Of a DNA stretch of 64,000 nt, positions 38,871 through 50,600 are shown in pieces. Both the position numbers and the translations under genes were made by a program. This DNA is from Pelecanus crispus (taxonomy: Eukaryota > Chordata > Aves > Pelecaniformes > Pelecanidae). Position 1 is the first letter of the stretch, and every line of letters starts with the position of its first letter. Where the stretch lies: contig NC_134649.1 of assembly GCF_030463565.1 (NCBI RefSeq), positions 3,731,501-3,795,500 on the forward strand. Direction: 5' to 3'. A model generated the notes under the pieces. That model was not told the origin of the DNA, made no database searches, and saw only the letters and a program-made list of their open reading frames with translations.

Positions 38871-40840
38871 TGGAGCTTTCCGGTTCTGTCTCCAATATAT
38901 TATCCTCATGGCATCTTTCCAGTTGTTCTTATTTCTGTGCTCCAGTGATTCATGAGGATGCCCGGTACAGCTGAAAAGGATCACAGTGGTGCAGCTTAGT
39001 ATGAATCAATTGTTAAGGCTCCATGGGAAAAAGTTATTTAAAATTAATGAAAACGCAGTGTGGAAACACTCAGGTATAGCTATTTTCTGTCAAACTGAGG
39101 TGGTAATATTTGCGCAAGTTGGAAAGGAGGATTTTTCTGTATGTCAGGCAAAGCAACCTGTAGGGAGTTTTACCCATTTGGTTTCAGAAAAGGAATTCAG
39201 TGGTGTTTAGCATGTGTCAGTGCAGATGGGATCGCTTTTAAAACTACCTGTGGCCAGGAATTTTTATATTTGAGCATAATGATTGTAAGAAAACAACAAG
39301 AAATAAAACAACCACCAAAATGGAAGAAGTTAAATGGTTTCTAGTATGGTTTTTTCCCCCCCATAAAACATGTACAGGGTTTGTGCTCAGCCACAAGACA
39401 GATATCTTGTCCTTGGTTAGTGTGCAGGTCAGACAAACTCAGGCCCTTCAGCATTGATACTGAATAAGGATTATGCCTGTCAAACTGCCTTCCGCTTGTA
39501 TTTTCTGCACCAAGAAGAGGGAGGGTGAAGGGTTCCACTTATGCTGCCACCTGACAGGCTTTTTGGGATTGGGGCTGCCTGGGTTTTGGGATCTGGTTCA
39601 ACCTTTTTGCCTCTGTTGAATTGGTTTTCAGCCTCCCTTTACGAGCAAGCAGGCCGTAACGTGCCAACTGTTTCCTGAAACACTTGTAAGAAATGGAGTA
39701 AAATGGCAGCAGAACTAGTAGGGCTGTATTTTATGTCTGTGAACATTTGTAGTACAATTAACTTCATGTAGACTTCACTTAGGTCTCCACGTGACAACTT
39801 GTGCACAATACCGTATGTAAGACTGTCCACAGTAAGTTCTCACAAAGAGGTTGAGTTTTCTATGGTCAGAATTATGGCTGTTACACTCTTTGCAAAGTGC
39901 TTTGGCTTGATGCCGGTGTGTAAAACCTCAGTATCTCTCAGCTTCATCTTTTCTAATCTTGAAGGAGGGCATTTTGGGGGTTTGTTTGGAAACACGCACG
40001 TAGGTATGCACAAGTTAGTTGTGCAACATAAACAGGGCAACGCTCTCCCAGTCCTGTCCAAGTCCTTTGCATTTGCTGTTGTTACAAAGCAACCTACAAC
40101 TGCCTGAAACTGAAAAAGGAGCAAAGGACTGTCCTCCGATTAGTCACTGCGCGTGGGATAAACCTGGTGAAGAGCCCAGGGATTCTAGGTAAAGAAAAGC
40201 CAGGTATGTGCCACGGTTCAAGCTCGCAGTGTAGCTTTTAGTAGTAGGCTTGATAAACGCAGGTTTTCATTGCACAGTGAACTCTAACCACAAAACAAGA
40301 AAAAAAATCATCACATATTTCCACCAAATGAGTCTATGATTACTACCTTACCCATTAAATATTTCAAAGAAAATCTCTTCTTTCTGTGATGTTGTTCTGG
40401 TACCTAATTGCCAGAAATAATGACCTGGTAATCAGGTTTTCTAACTCAAAGCTGAGAACAAGTTCATTTACAGCAACCCCTTTTCTTGGTGGATGGAGCT
40501 AGAAGCATTTATTCCAGTTAATTTTGCTGCCAGAACAAATTTATTTATTCACCATACAGCTTGCAAAACAAGAACATTATAATCCAATTCCCCATTGCCT
40601 TTTACAGTCCATTAATAATGCTCACTCTTAAAGCACATTGCGTTGCCTCAGCCCAAGGAATGTACGCGCTAATTATAGCGTTGATTTGCAATTAAAATAT
40701 ACATAAACTTAACAATTTATTGCACAACGGGTTCAACTACTTTATAGTAGTTGATATTCCAATGCAGAAACCTGGAGTTTGAGACTTGCTTGGGGTTCCT
40801 GGGAGAATTTGCCCATTTCTGGTCCACCTCAGCACGTTAT
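38871..40840. other. PARP16 downstream flank, no further gene seen
   Basis: Moderately AT-rich DNA that may include a longer PARP16 3' UTR up to about 39.3 kb. No spliced or intact reading frame is recognised. Confidence 0.45.
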
Positions 40841-40926
40841 ATAGAATCATAGAATGCTTTGGGTTGGAAGGGACCTTGAGAGATCATCGAGCCCAACCCC
40901 ACTGCAGTGAGCAGGGATTGAACCTG
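40841..40926 (-). mobile_element. Short CR1 LINE 3' tail, reverse orientation
   Basis: Starts ATAGAATCATAGAATG, then GGTTGGAAGGGACCTTGAG, then a CACTGCAGTGAGCAGGG segment. This is the reverse complement of a CR1 3' end from a subfamily different from the copies at 12.5 and 30.4 kb. Confidence 0.88.
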
Positions 40927-43900
40927 TATATATAACATTGTGCCATGTATGCATCAGTTTGGGGTAAAACCAGCCAGAAAATCTAGAGGTATTTGATGCT
41001 ATCTGAAGGGTATTGTGTTGTTAAAAGGCTTGTACGTCTGCAAATGAAACATCTTTTGGAGCAGATGGGCTGTCAGGGGCCCTTTGGAATTGGAGGAGGT
41101 TAGGCAGCCGTGGTGGGCTGTTTGCACGGCAGGGGAAGGCACAAACCTGGGAGTCCACGAAAGGAACAGATGGGGAGGAGCGCAGCAGGGTTTTGAGGCT
41201 CGCTTCTTAGGGTTTCTTTGCATAGGAAAGTTTCTGAAGAGTAAGCAGAAGGAACAAATGTGTAGCGGCCGTTCAGCACTATTTCCTAATGTCTCTCTAC
41301 ACAGGCTTCTGTTTGGCTTTAAGCCGTTCAGTGGAGCTCTCTTCCCAAGCGTGGGGCAATAGCATCCGCGTACGGAGCTAATTCCCAAGGCGATCTTCTG
41401 CACCAGCTGCTCCAGGCTGCATCCCCAGAGGGAAAAGTATTGCGAGGGCTCTCATGGCAGACACATGCAGTCCAGCACTGCAATTAAATCAGCAGGTATC
41501 AAAGCAAAAAAAAAAAAAAATCCGCTTTTTCTGCTTTGAACAGCTTAAACAGACCCACAAGAAAGAGGTGGGTGCAGGTAGGGGCTGAGTCCTGATGGAT
41601 GTGTCTCGAGTGCCCCTCAGAGGGCTCGTGGCCCCCTCCCTCACGTTGCCAGGGATGCTAGGCACAGCCTCCTCGGTGCTTCAGCTCCACATCTGCGGAG
41701 CGGGGTAACGCTGTCCTCAAAGGCAATGGGAAAATAAAGACGTTTAAGGTGCTCAGATCCTACCTCAGCAGGCCAGCAAAATACTTAATATCCTACTCCC
41801 ACGCTTGTTTTCTGTGCTCCCTGCTGATTTCAGCATGTGTTTCCCAACGTGGCGAGATGCAGTCAGCTGAATTCAAGCGAGTATTGTGCTGAGTAACTAA
41901 CAATATTATGAATTAACCCAAGGTTCGTGTTAACCTCTTAAGCCGCTTGTGTGGCTCTTTGAACATGCACGATACTATAAAAATGCTAATGGGGAATGAA
42001 TCAGAATTTCCTCCCAAACAAAGGACCACTGTGCCCGAAGCAGGGAGCCCAGGGCGAGGTCAAGGAGTTGTAAAATATAGAGCTACCTGTGCTTATTAAT
42101 ATGTTCGTTGCATTACTGCGGTGAATTTTAAGGAACTGTTACTGAGTCAGAGAAATCCCACCCTGCTGTGACTGCAAGGAGAAGCATGGCAGCTGGTGTT
42201 TCCCAGGGGGAATGGGCAGATATTGGGGAATTGGGAGAATTTTCCTCCCATAAGGGGAAATAGATAATAAATACATATATGGAGAGATCTCAGGAGCCAG
42301 CTGAGGAGGAAGGCAGGTGCTGTTGGAGACCAGGGTTTGAGGCAACCTGGGGAGAGAGGGAACCACGGCAGAAAGCAGGATCACCCCCGGGGCAGGGAGG
42401 AGTGAGGCTCCGGGTTTTGCGTTCCTGATGAGCGATGCAAAAATCTTTTGCTCTCTAAAGTACGAATGGATTTAAGAAATGCAGAATCAGAAATGTGGGG
42501 ACATTCAAACCAGGCCTGGGCTTCGGTCCACCTCTGGCAGGATCCAGACCCGGGTCGATCCCCAGTGACCTGGAGGCTGTCCCGGCTCCCCGGGGATGCG
42601 CTGCCCACCTGCTCGCTCCCCCTTCCCACGTGCATTGGGCACACAGCTTGGCAGCATGCTTTTCTGGTGACATTTTCCTTCTATCATGAAAGCTGTCACT
42701 TTGGGCACCTTGCCCACGCTCCGGGCTTCCCAAAATATCAGCCTTGAGCACCAGCAGCGTGAGGGAAGGTATCAAGAGGAAGGCAGAAGGAGCAGCAATG
42801 GAATGCCTGCGAGCATCCAAGGGATGCGCCATGCTTCCCCCAAGGACCAAGATATGTATTCTTGCCAGCATCCTGATTTTCCTACTCTTCGCCTAAAGCC
42901 AAACCCACTTCTGCCCTCTCCATACCCATGGGGTGTAAAGGTGGTGGGTCCCTCCCACAAGGGAAAAAGTACTTCTTGCTCCTCAGAGAAGGTCTCCGAG
43001 CAATCCTGCCACTGTACAAGAGGGGACAAGTGGCCTAAAGTGTGTGAGCAATGCTGGGCCTGTTCTCTCCCACTCAGCAGAAAGCAGATGAAGAATGTTC
43101 TTAGGAGATTAAAGACACTTTCCTGCTTATTTGAAGCTTGCCAGAAAACCAACACACCTTCAAGGTCTGCCTCCCATTAGCCATCATCAGTAATATAAAC
43201 AGTGAGACCAAATGAGTGTCTGATGAATAAATTAGCTTCCCCTACCACAAATCATTCCCATCACCTTAAAAGAAACTCTTATTTCCACTGGTCAAGCCGA
43301 GCCAGCCTGGCAGCAGCGAGCCCTGCTCCCATTAACATTGCGTAATTAACCTTGAGCAGAAGGAGCCCAGGAAAGCCAAACAGTGATTACGCATCTCATT
43401 GCGGTTTGGATGCTTCCTAAAGGGCTCACGCTAATCCCCACCAGCCGGCCTGGGCTCCTGCAGCTCTAATTGAATTTTTTTCTCCTTGGGCAGCATGTTT
43501 AGCATAAATGATAGTTAGCATGGGGAAAGGCAAGTGCTCAACACCCGTCCACAGCTTGGCATGACCCTGAGCACCGTGGCTTTCCGTATCCTCACTGCCC
43601 ATCCTCAGCCAACCTGCAAACACCACTTGCCATCTCTCTAATTTTAATAATTTGTTAGCCAGGGCACTGGGAGACCAGTCCAGATCCTTTCTGACCAATG
43701 GGGATCCATCACCGCTTGGAGACAGGGTTGAGCAGATCCCCTCGATGCCCAACGGAGATTTGCTTTCTTGGGGGGAGACATCTCCCAGCTTCCCCACACA
43801 CACAGCTGCAGCAAATTAAGAATTGTTTTTAAAGCAAAGCTCTTTCATCCTTATAAAGCCCAGATGCTCATTCAAAGCTGCAGTGGCCACAGAAATGCCC

Positions 43901-44758
43901 AGGGACCTGCATCCTGCCAAGTCCAGAGCCCCTGAGCTGCCCAAAGACTTCACAAAACCAAAACCAAAAAAACCCCACCTGGCTCAAAACTGTATTTCTC
44001 TTCAAAAGCAAAAAATGCATTTAACAACAATCAGCACATAACAAACAAATAAACGATCTACTATCTCAAATTGCACAAAAGGGAACAACACAGTTGAATA
44101 AAGCCACCTCTTCAACCCACACCCGGAGAAGAGGCCTCCACTTTGTACAAGCAACTTCTGGCACAATGGTGAAAAGCAAAAAAATCCATTTTACTCACCA
44201 CAGCTCAGCCGATCCCCTCCAGCAACCTCCCTTGCCCTCCCAGTGCAGCCAAAGACCATCAGCACCCATGGGTGCCAGGTGGGTGCTGATGGGCCCCTTC
44301 ACCCACAGGTGCTTCCCAACACCTTCATCGTTGGGACAGCCCAGGCATCACCTGCAGGGTGGCTGCACCCACCCTGCTCAGGGCAGAGATGAGGTGCTGG
44401 CTTTGGGTCAAGCCATTAAGGTGAAGAAGATGTGTATAAAGGAGAGAGGGGAAAACAGAGAGGAGAAAATGTGGCGTTTGCTCCTGTTAGCCCATGCCAG
44501 CTGCTGGGGACAGGCCAGCGCATGGTCTGAGACCTGCCGGCTCATGCCGTGGGACACAGGGACAGAGAGGGTCAAGAGGGGCTGGGCAATGTCAGGTCTG
44601 GTTCTCACTCTCCAGTTACCCCAAGTACTCTCTCTCCTGGTCAACCCTGTGTCCCAAAGAGCTGCTGTGTAAGGATGTGTTCATACTGCTCCCTGCATGC
44701 CAGAACAAGGCGGCAGGGACTGTTTTCCCTTCTGGCTGTCTCCAAAAGGGAGAAGAAA
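40927..44758. other. Intergenic, nothing recognised
   Basis: No supported exon. An A-run lies near 41505-41520. The right part may include 3'-flanking or 3' UTR sequence of the GnRH receptor, whose poly-A site I could not fix. Confidence 0.45.
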
Positions 44759-44813
44759 CCCCATCCCATCCCATCCCATCCCATCCCATCCCATCCCATC
44801 CCATCCCATCCCA
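44759..44813 (-). repeat. (CCATC)n microsatellite, GGGAT on the minus strand
   Basis: About ten perfect copies of CCATC on +. Read in the direction of the receptor gene it is (GGGAT)n, lying about 700 bp past that gene's stop codon. Confidence 0.97.
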
Positions 44814-45507
44814 CTGCAGTTCTTTGCACCCCTCTTGCCCGAGCCCCTCCATCCCTGCAGCATGTCCTCCCTCCCCAGCGTGGAGGCAGCCCAGGGGAAC
44901 TAATGTCCTTGCATTAGTCACTCCCCAAAGATTTACATCCTTCCCAGGCTTCACACGTGGCTGTGGGAGAACCAGGTAGGCTCCGAGCCAGGAGAACCAA
45001 AACATCCGGAGAGCCTTTCCTACAGCAGGTGGAGAAAATGGAGTAAGAGCCTGTGATCACACCTTTGCAGCCTCTCAGGGTGACACCACATAGCGCTGTG
45101 CGTCTGTGCAGCTCCACACCTGGGTGTAGGTGCAAAGGGCACTCATAGATTGGCAACCCTGGGAGACGTGGCCCTAGACCATGGAGGAGCCAGTGTGTCT
45201 GTTCCCAGGGGTCCATGCTGGAAGTGTGGCAGATGCCTGATCCCAGAATCAGGGCTAGAGCATGTGTAGGGTACGAAAAGGATGGTTTTCTAGTTGTCAT
45301 GGGGCTGCCAGAATATGGAAGAATGACCATAAATACCCCCAAATGTTTTTCACCCTGAGTACGGGCAGGAGACACATTTTCAGTTTCTGGCTAGAGACCC
45401 TCACCCACCAAAGTTGGGTGGCAAACCTCCTGATGAGTCTCCAGAGTGATCCTGTGGGACAAAGCAGCCCCCAAAGCTGTGCCTCCCGTCTCCTTGTGGG
45501 TACGTCT

Positions 45508-45917
45508 TCAGCAGACTGTGTTGACAGTTGTCCCATTGGAGACCCCTGATGCCACCCCACCATTTGCAGTACCATCCTTGATGTTCTTCTCTGAGACTGA
45601 GACAGGTTTGTGTCTCTCGTGCCTGGTAATGGCTGTTTCAATGCCCCTGAGACACAACTGCACGTCCTCCCGAAAGGAGGGGGTGTACAGTCCATAAATG
45701 ACAGGGTCGGTGCAGGTGTGCAGCAAGCCAAAGAGAAAGAAGCTGTGGTTGACATACTCTGGCATCTTCTGGATCATGGCTGGCTGGAACCAGTACCACA
45801 AGCCCAGGAGGTAATATGGGGTCCAGCAGATGATGAAGGTGGCAACAATCACTATGGTCATCTTGAGAGTCTTCATGCGTGCCTTGGAGATGTGGTCATT
45901 TTGATTTCTTATCAAAC
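45508..45917 (-). CDS. GNRHR: GnRH receptor coding exon 3
   Basis: 410 nt, acceptor CCTTGCAG, stop TGA at 45510-45508. It encodes TM6, TM7 and the cytoplasmic tail. A Cys at 325, eleven residues after Tyr314, is a possible palmitoylation site. Confidence 0.95.
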
Positions 45918-47479
45918 CTGCAAGGGAGAGTCAAAAGGATAGCTGGAGATGGGAGAAAACCCGGAGAATGTAACCATTCATAACTATGCTTCTGCCAGAG
46001 AGGGGAGACCATCTCATGGTCTGGTCCATGGCCCACAGGAAGCAGAAAACAGCAAGGAGGGAAGTCAAGAAGTTTGTGTAAAACCCCTTGGTTTAGTTGG
46101 GTTACCCTTCAAAGGCTGTTGGAACCGACCCAACAACGCTCAAGGCTGGAGCAGGTTCAGTCACAAGAGTCATGGTGGACACTAAAGGGCTGGGACCTGC
46201 TTACCTTTATTGATCTTAAGCTGCTTACTGATCTCCCAGATGATCCGGATGTAGCAAACGATCATGATGCTCAGGGGGGTGATGTAGAGCGTGGTGAAGG
46301 TGAACATGTTGTAGACAGTTTCCTCCCAGTGCGCTCGGAAGCTCCCGTGAGTAACACACTGGGTGAAGTTCCTTCCTGGGACCGTGTGCAGGTGGAAGAG
46401 GAAAAGCTGAAATGGAGAACCATATAATAACTCAGAGAGGCTTTGGAACAGGGCACCATGTCCTGCAGGTGCTTCTGGTTGTGCATGGAGAGCACCTCTC
46501 TGCCACTGTCGGACTGGGAGAAGTGCTCTGGGCACCTAACTCATGGCTATGGCCAGGATGGGTGGGATCTGACGGCTGTGAAATCCCATTTTCTGGCCAT
46601 ACTGAATATTATTTTGGTCAGAAACTGCTCCGGTTTGTTTTGGTCTGCTCCAACATGTTTTGCAGTGGTGCAGTGATGCATTTTTAGAAGATAACCATCT
46701 GCACGAGGAATAAAACATAGGAGAGACAATTTTTCCCCAGCCCTTAGTGTCACACCCTGATGGTGTTGCAATGAACGGGTGCTATAAGGAAGGTGCAAAG
46801 CAGTGTTGAGCACCCAACACAGCAACCACGCCGCTTCGCTCAACGAAGGCAATCTGGTGGTGTTGGAGCCCGTGGATTGGGATGGGCTTGCTGGGGCTGC
46901 CGGGATGGGGAAGCCCTTCTCCAAAACCACCCCAGCCTGGGAAAACCACACGGGGAGGGCACCGAGCCCTACCTGGGGCAAAGCCAGGAGCACGCTGCTG
47001 GCCCAGGCGGTGCAGAGCAGCAGTCCGTTGCGGCGGCGAGCGCGGGAGAAGGGATGGAGGACAGCCGCATGCCGGTCCAGGCTGATGACCACCAGCACCA
47101 GGGCAGCCGCGTACATGGCAAAGAGCTTGAGGAAGTTGAGGAGCCTGCAGGAGATGTCCCCTCCGTACCACTGCACCGTCACATTCCACGCCGCATCCAG
47201 GGGCATCACCACCACTGTCACCAGCAGATCAGCCAGCACCAGGCTGAGGATCAGAGGCCGCACATGGGATTTCTTCCTCTTCCTCAGCAGGCTGCCGAGC
47301 ACTGCCGCGTTGCTGCCCACCGCCAGCAAGAAGAAGATGGCTGTGATGATCACACGGACCCTCGCTGCTTGCGTGAACCGGGGCTCGACCCAGTGCTCAG
47401 GGCAGCCAGAGGCCGAGGCGTTGGTGTCCCCCTCCGCAGTGGGGTGGCAGGGAGATGCGGGGACCTGCTCGTCACTCAT
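45508..47479 (-). CDS. GNRHR: Gonadotropin-releasing hormone receptor, non-mammalian tailed type (three exons)
   Basis: Joining 47479-46973, 46406-46205 and 45917-45508 on the minus strand gives 1119 nt, 372 residues plus stop. This class-A GPCR binds GnRH at the cell surface, couples mainly to Gq/11, and drives LH and FSH release in pituitary gonadotropes. Seven hydrophobic segments are visible. Ligand-site residues Asp95 (MPLD) and Lys118 (FLKLF) match human Asp98 and Lys121. The Cys111-Cys186 pair is present, with sequons at Asn20, Asn99 and Asn182. TM2 has Asp84 and TM7 has Asp307 in DPVIY, the Asp/Asp pairing of non-mammalian receptors. The TM3 motif is DRH (135-137), TM6 has CWTPYY, and loop 3 has PEY (289-291). 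About 55 residues follow TM7, a Ser/Thr-containing tail that the mammalian type I receptor lacks. The first intron falls directly after ...LLALPQ in TM4, a conserved family position. The ATG at 47479 has G at -3; an in-frame upstream ATG at 47665 adds 62 residues unlike any receptor N-terminus and was not used. Which avian paralogue this is needs a tree. Confidence 0.95.
46205..46406 (-). CDS. GNRHR: GnRH receptor coding exon 2
   Basis: 202 nt, acceptor CATTTCAG, donor GTAAG. It encodes the end of TM4, loop 2 with the NFT sequon (Asn182) and Cys186, TM5, and the start of loop 3 inside the cell (IIWEISKQLKINK). Confidence 0.94.
46973..47479 (-). CDS. GNRHR: GnRH receptor coding exon 1
   Basis: 169 codons, phase 0 at the donor (CCCCAG then GTAGGG). 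It covers the extracellular N-terminus (NAS sequon at 20-22), TM1-TM3 and most of TM4, including the DRH motif. Confidence 0.94.
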
Positions 47480-47665
47480 TCCCTGCTGAAACGCAAGCGG
47501 CAAAGTGAATCCCCTCTTAGGGGCTGTGTCGTGTGCTGCAGCTTCAATGTAAGGAGAAATGGGGAGATGGTGGGATCTGCACCGGAGGCACCAGCAGCGA
47601 CCTGCCAGTCCCGGCTTCTCCCTGCCTGTCCCTTCCCTGTTGCCCGTTTTGCCGAGCCGCTGCAC

Positions 47666-50600
47666 CTCCTGGTCACGGTGACACTGCCCGGCTGCCCTCC
47701 TTGGCTAACCCCCGCCATAGCTACAGTGATTGCTCACACAGACATATATTTTTAGCTCTTTGCGAGGCGGTTGAGCAGCTGGGAAGCGGGAGCAGTGGCC
47801 AGGACCACGGGACAAGCCGCTGCCCGCCAGCACCCGGCTGGGAATGGGTCACACCGGAGCTGGCTGAGTCTGTGCCGGGGCAGCCATGCCCAGTTCAAGG
47901 ACTTGTCCTTCCAAAGGGGCTTTGCAAAAAGGCTCAGCTTTTTAGAAACCCTGCGGCACGTTCCATTAATGTGTTAAACCTTAATGGTCCACCTCCATCT
48001 CCAGCACCAGAGCCGGGGCTGTGGGTGAGAGCACCTGGGGGTGGCCAGGAGGGGAGAAGGGGGATCCCACGCTGTCCGGGGACTGACAGCGGCTCTCGGG
48101 GGAGGATCACGGTGGCATTCCCAGGACCCAGGCAGCACCAGCTCAACACCTCTGTCACTTTGCCTTTGGGAGGTGAAGAGGGAGGAGGAGGTGAAGGTTG
48201 AAGCACACCCACGCCAGGGGTGGCTAGGGTGTGATGAGCAGTGTGGTGGTCCCCCACAGCTTGATTTAATTGCCCTTTTTGCCAGCACACAACCAGCTTG
48301 GGGACAACTCACATTTCAAGGGCAAATACTTCCAACTCTCGGGGACACGAGCTGTTAACAGTCCCAGCCGCGGGTAGGGTGTGCCTCTTACCGTTTCAGG
48401 CACCTTCTGGTTTGCTGATACCAAAATAAAGCATTCCCCCCCCTTTGCACAAATAACATGAGCAGCAGAGATCAAATCAGTCTCCCCAGCTCTGCGGGAT
48501 GGAGATGCCGACACCTGGCAGCAAGCCGCCCTCCTCCAGCCCCACCACCCGTACCCCAACCCCCTGAAACCGAGTCCCCTTGCTGCCTTTGCCCCCTCCC
48601 TCCCCAAAGACCAACCCAACAAGCAAGCAGCGAAAAGAAAAAGTGCCAAGCTGCTTGCTGGCTGTCTGGGAGAAACAAGGGGAAACCCATGTCGAGGTCT
48701 GGATTTGTCCCAGCTGATGGGAACGTACCTGGCATACGCATGCCCTGATGCCAAGAGAAGATGCTCCTTGTTTTGCCCCACGGGTCTCCCACCGCCGCGG
48801 CACCGAGTCAGGATGCTCCAGCGCGTCTTTGCATCACATCCCTGCAACAAACCCCTTGAAGCAGCAAAATTTCCCCTCGCCGGCGGCCGAGCCAGGAGCT
48901 ACGCTGTTTTTAGCACAGGCATCTGGAGATGGCAACGCTGATGCAAACATCCCCGGCACTGGGAAACCAGGAGCGGGGCACACGGAGGTGGGCATCCACG
49001 GGCAGCCCAGCTCAGGCAGCTGCCGGTGTTTCACCCCCAGGCAGGGGCTGGCACCCCTGCCCTTGCAGGCTTAACGAGCTGCCCGATTTCAGGCTTAATG
49101 AGCAGGCAGCGGGGATGATGACAAAGCCGCCGTATTGCAAGAAATGGCCACAATTCAAGATGTTGTGGCCAAATGTGGCCCCGTCAGGGGTAAGTGCCAA
49201 CACTCCCTGCATCGGTTTTCTATAAATACAGGGAAATGAGTTAATTATCCCTGGAGTTAATGATGAATGTCCCGTTGCTCAGACAACCGGGAGACTCGCA
49301 CCACACGCACACACACACACCCCAACGATGCTCCTGGACCACACAGGTCCGTGGAAGCATCATGGGTGAACACAGGTACGTGCCTGGACTGGAAATGCTG
49401 CAAGGAGGGAATTGATAAGGAGCAACTTGGGTCATTTTGCCGTTTTAATGAATACACTCTTTCCTCTGCGCTCTAGCAGTTCCCACCTTGTTCTTTTTGT
49501 ATTTCTTTCAGCATAACGCAGTGAGAGCTTTGGTGTGCGGCATGAAACCCTGGGAGGGACAAAGAGCTCACAAGGGCTTAAAAAATACGATGTGCAATGC
49601 AAGGCCAGGGAGGGAAACAGAGGACACCCTGCTCCTCTGGCCAGCAAAAGCAAAAGAGGTGTGGGGGTGACAGAGGGCCAGCCTCAAGCCTCGCTGGGGC
49701 TGGTGCTGGCACGCACGCTCCCAGGGGCACCATGGGGACTTTAATGACATGCAAACAGGCCTTCACATCTCCCGGTCTATTGAATTGAAAAGTACATGGC
49801 GTACAGAGTGACCACAGGGCCCAGGCTGGCGGCCGTGCCTCTGCGTTGTTCCCCAAGAAGATGAGGTTCATTTGCTGGATAGGAGGTTTTCCGTTGTTAA
49901 ACCTATTCCCACTTATTTTCAGGAGGAAATGCCCAAGCTCTGAGGGAAGGTGGGAAGATGCACCATCTTTGAGGCTGTTCTGCTTGCAGGAGCACTCCTG
50001 GGCACAGCAAAAAGGTGGGGTTTTTTCCCCTTTGTGGGTTTAAGAGTCAAATTGTGTGGCAGAGACACCAGCTCCTGAGACCCAGGAGATGCTGCGGACG
50101 CTGGACCACCGCAGCCCTTCAGGCATCACCATCCATCGGGGTCCCCCAAACCCTCCATCACTCCTGCGTTTAAGCACCAAAAGGGATCAGGCTGGAAACT
50201 CGCTGCTCAGAGTCGCAGAGGGCAATTTTTGTGTTCAAAGTGCTTTACATCCGAGGGGAAAGAGAAAAACAGACCCACCCTCGGCACTGCCAGCCCTCCA
50301 CCCAAAATGTGGTCTCACAAGCTGAGAGAGAAGGGACGTTGTCCTGCCAAGACCCAATTTCAAAGCTGCTTAACAGCTGCAGCCCCGGCATCGACAATAT
50401 CTCTCCGGAGGGGGATACCAGCCCCTCGATCCTGCTGGAGCCTGGCTGAAACCCCGAAGCCACCGTGGGCAAAGTGGGAGGGCAGGTGCCCCGCGAGCAC
50501 CAGCCACCCCTGCCACGCAGGAGGGCACCATCCCCATCACCTCCTTACCTGGCCGGAGCATCGCCCGCCGGTGCAGCGGGAAAGATCCTGGTCCCTGGGG

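Noticed and set aside
46547-47665. 372-codon minus-strand frame starting at 47665
   Set aside because: It reads the receptor exon correctly but runs through the GTAGGG donor into intron 1 and adds a non-receptor N-terminus. By coincidence its length equals the spliced protein.
46793-47755. 320-codon open frame on the + strand
   Set aside because: It is antisense to receptor exon 1; the GC-rich exon leaves few stops on the other strand. No family similarity is seen.
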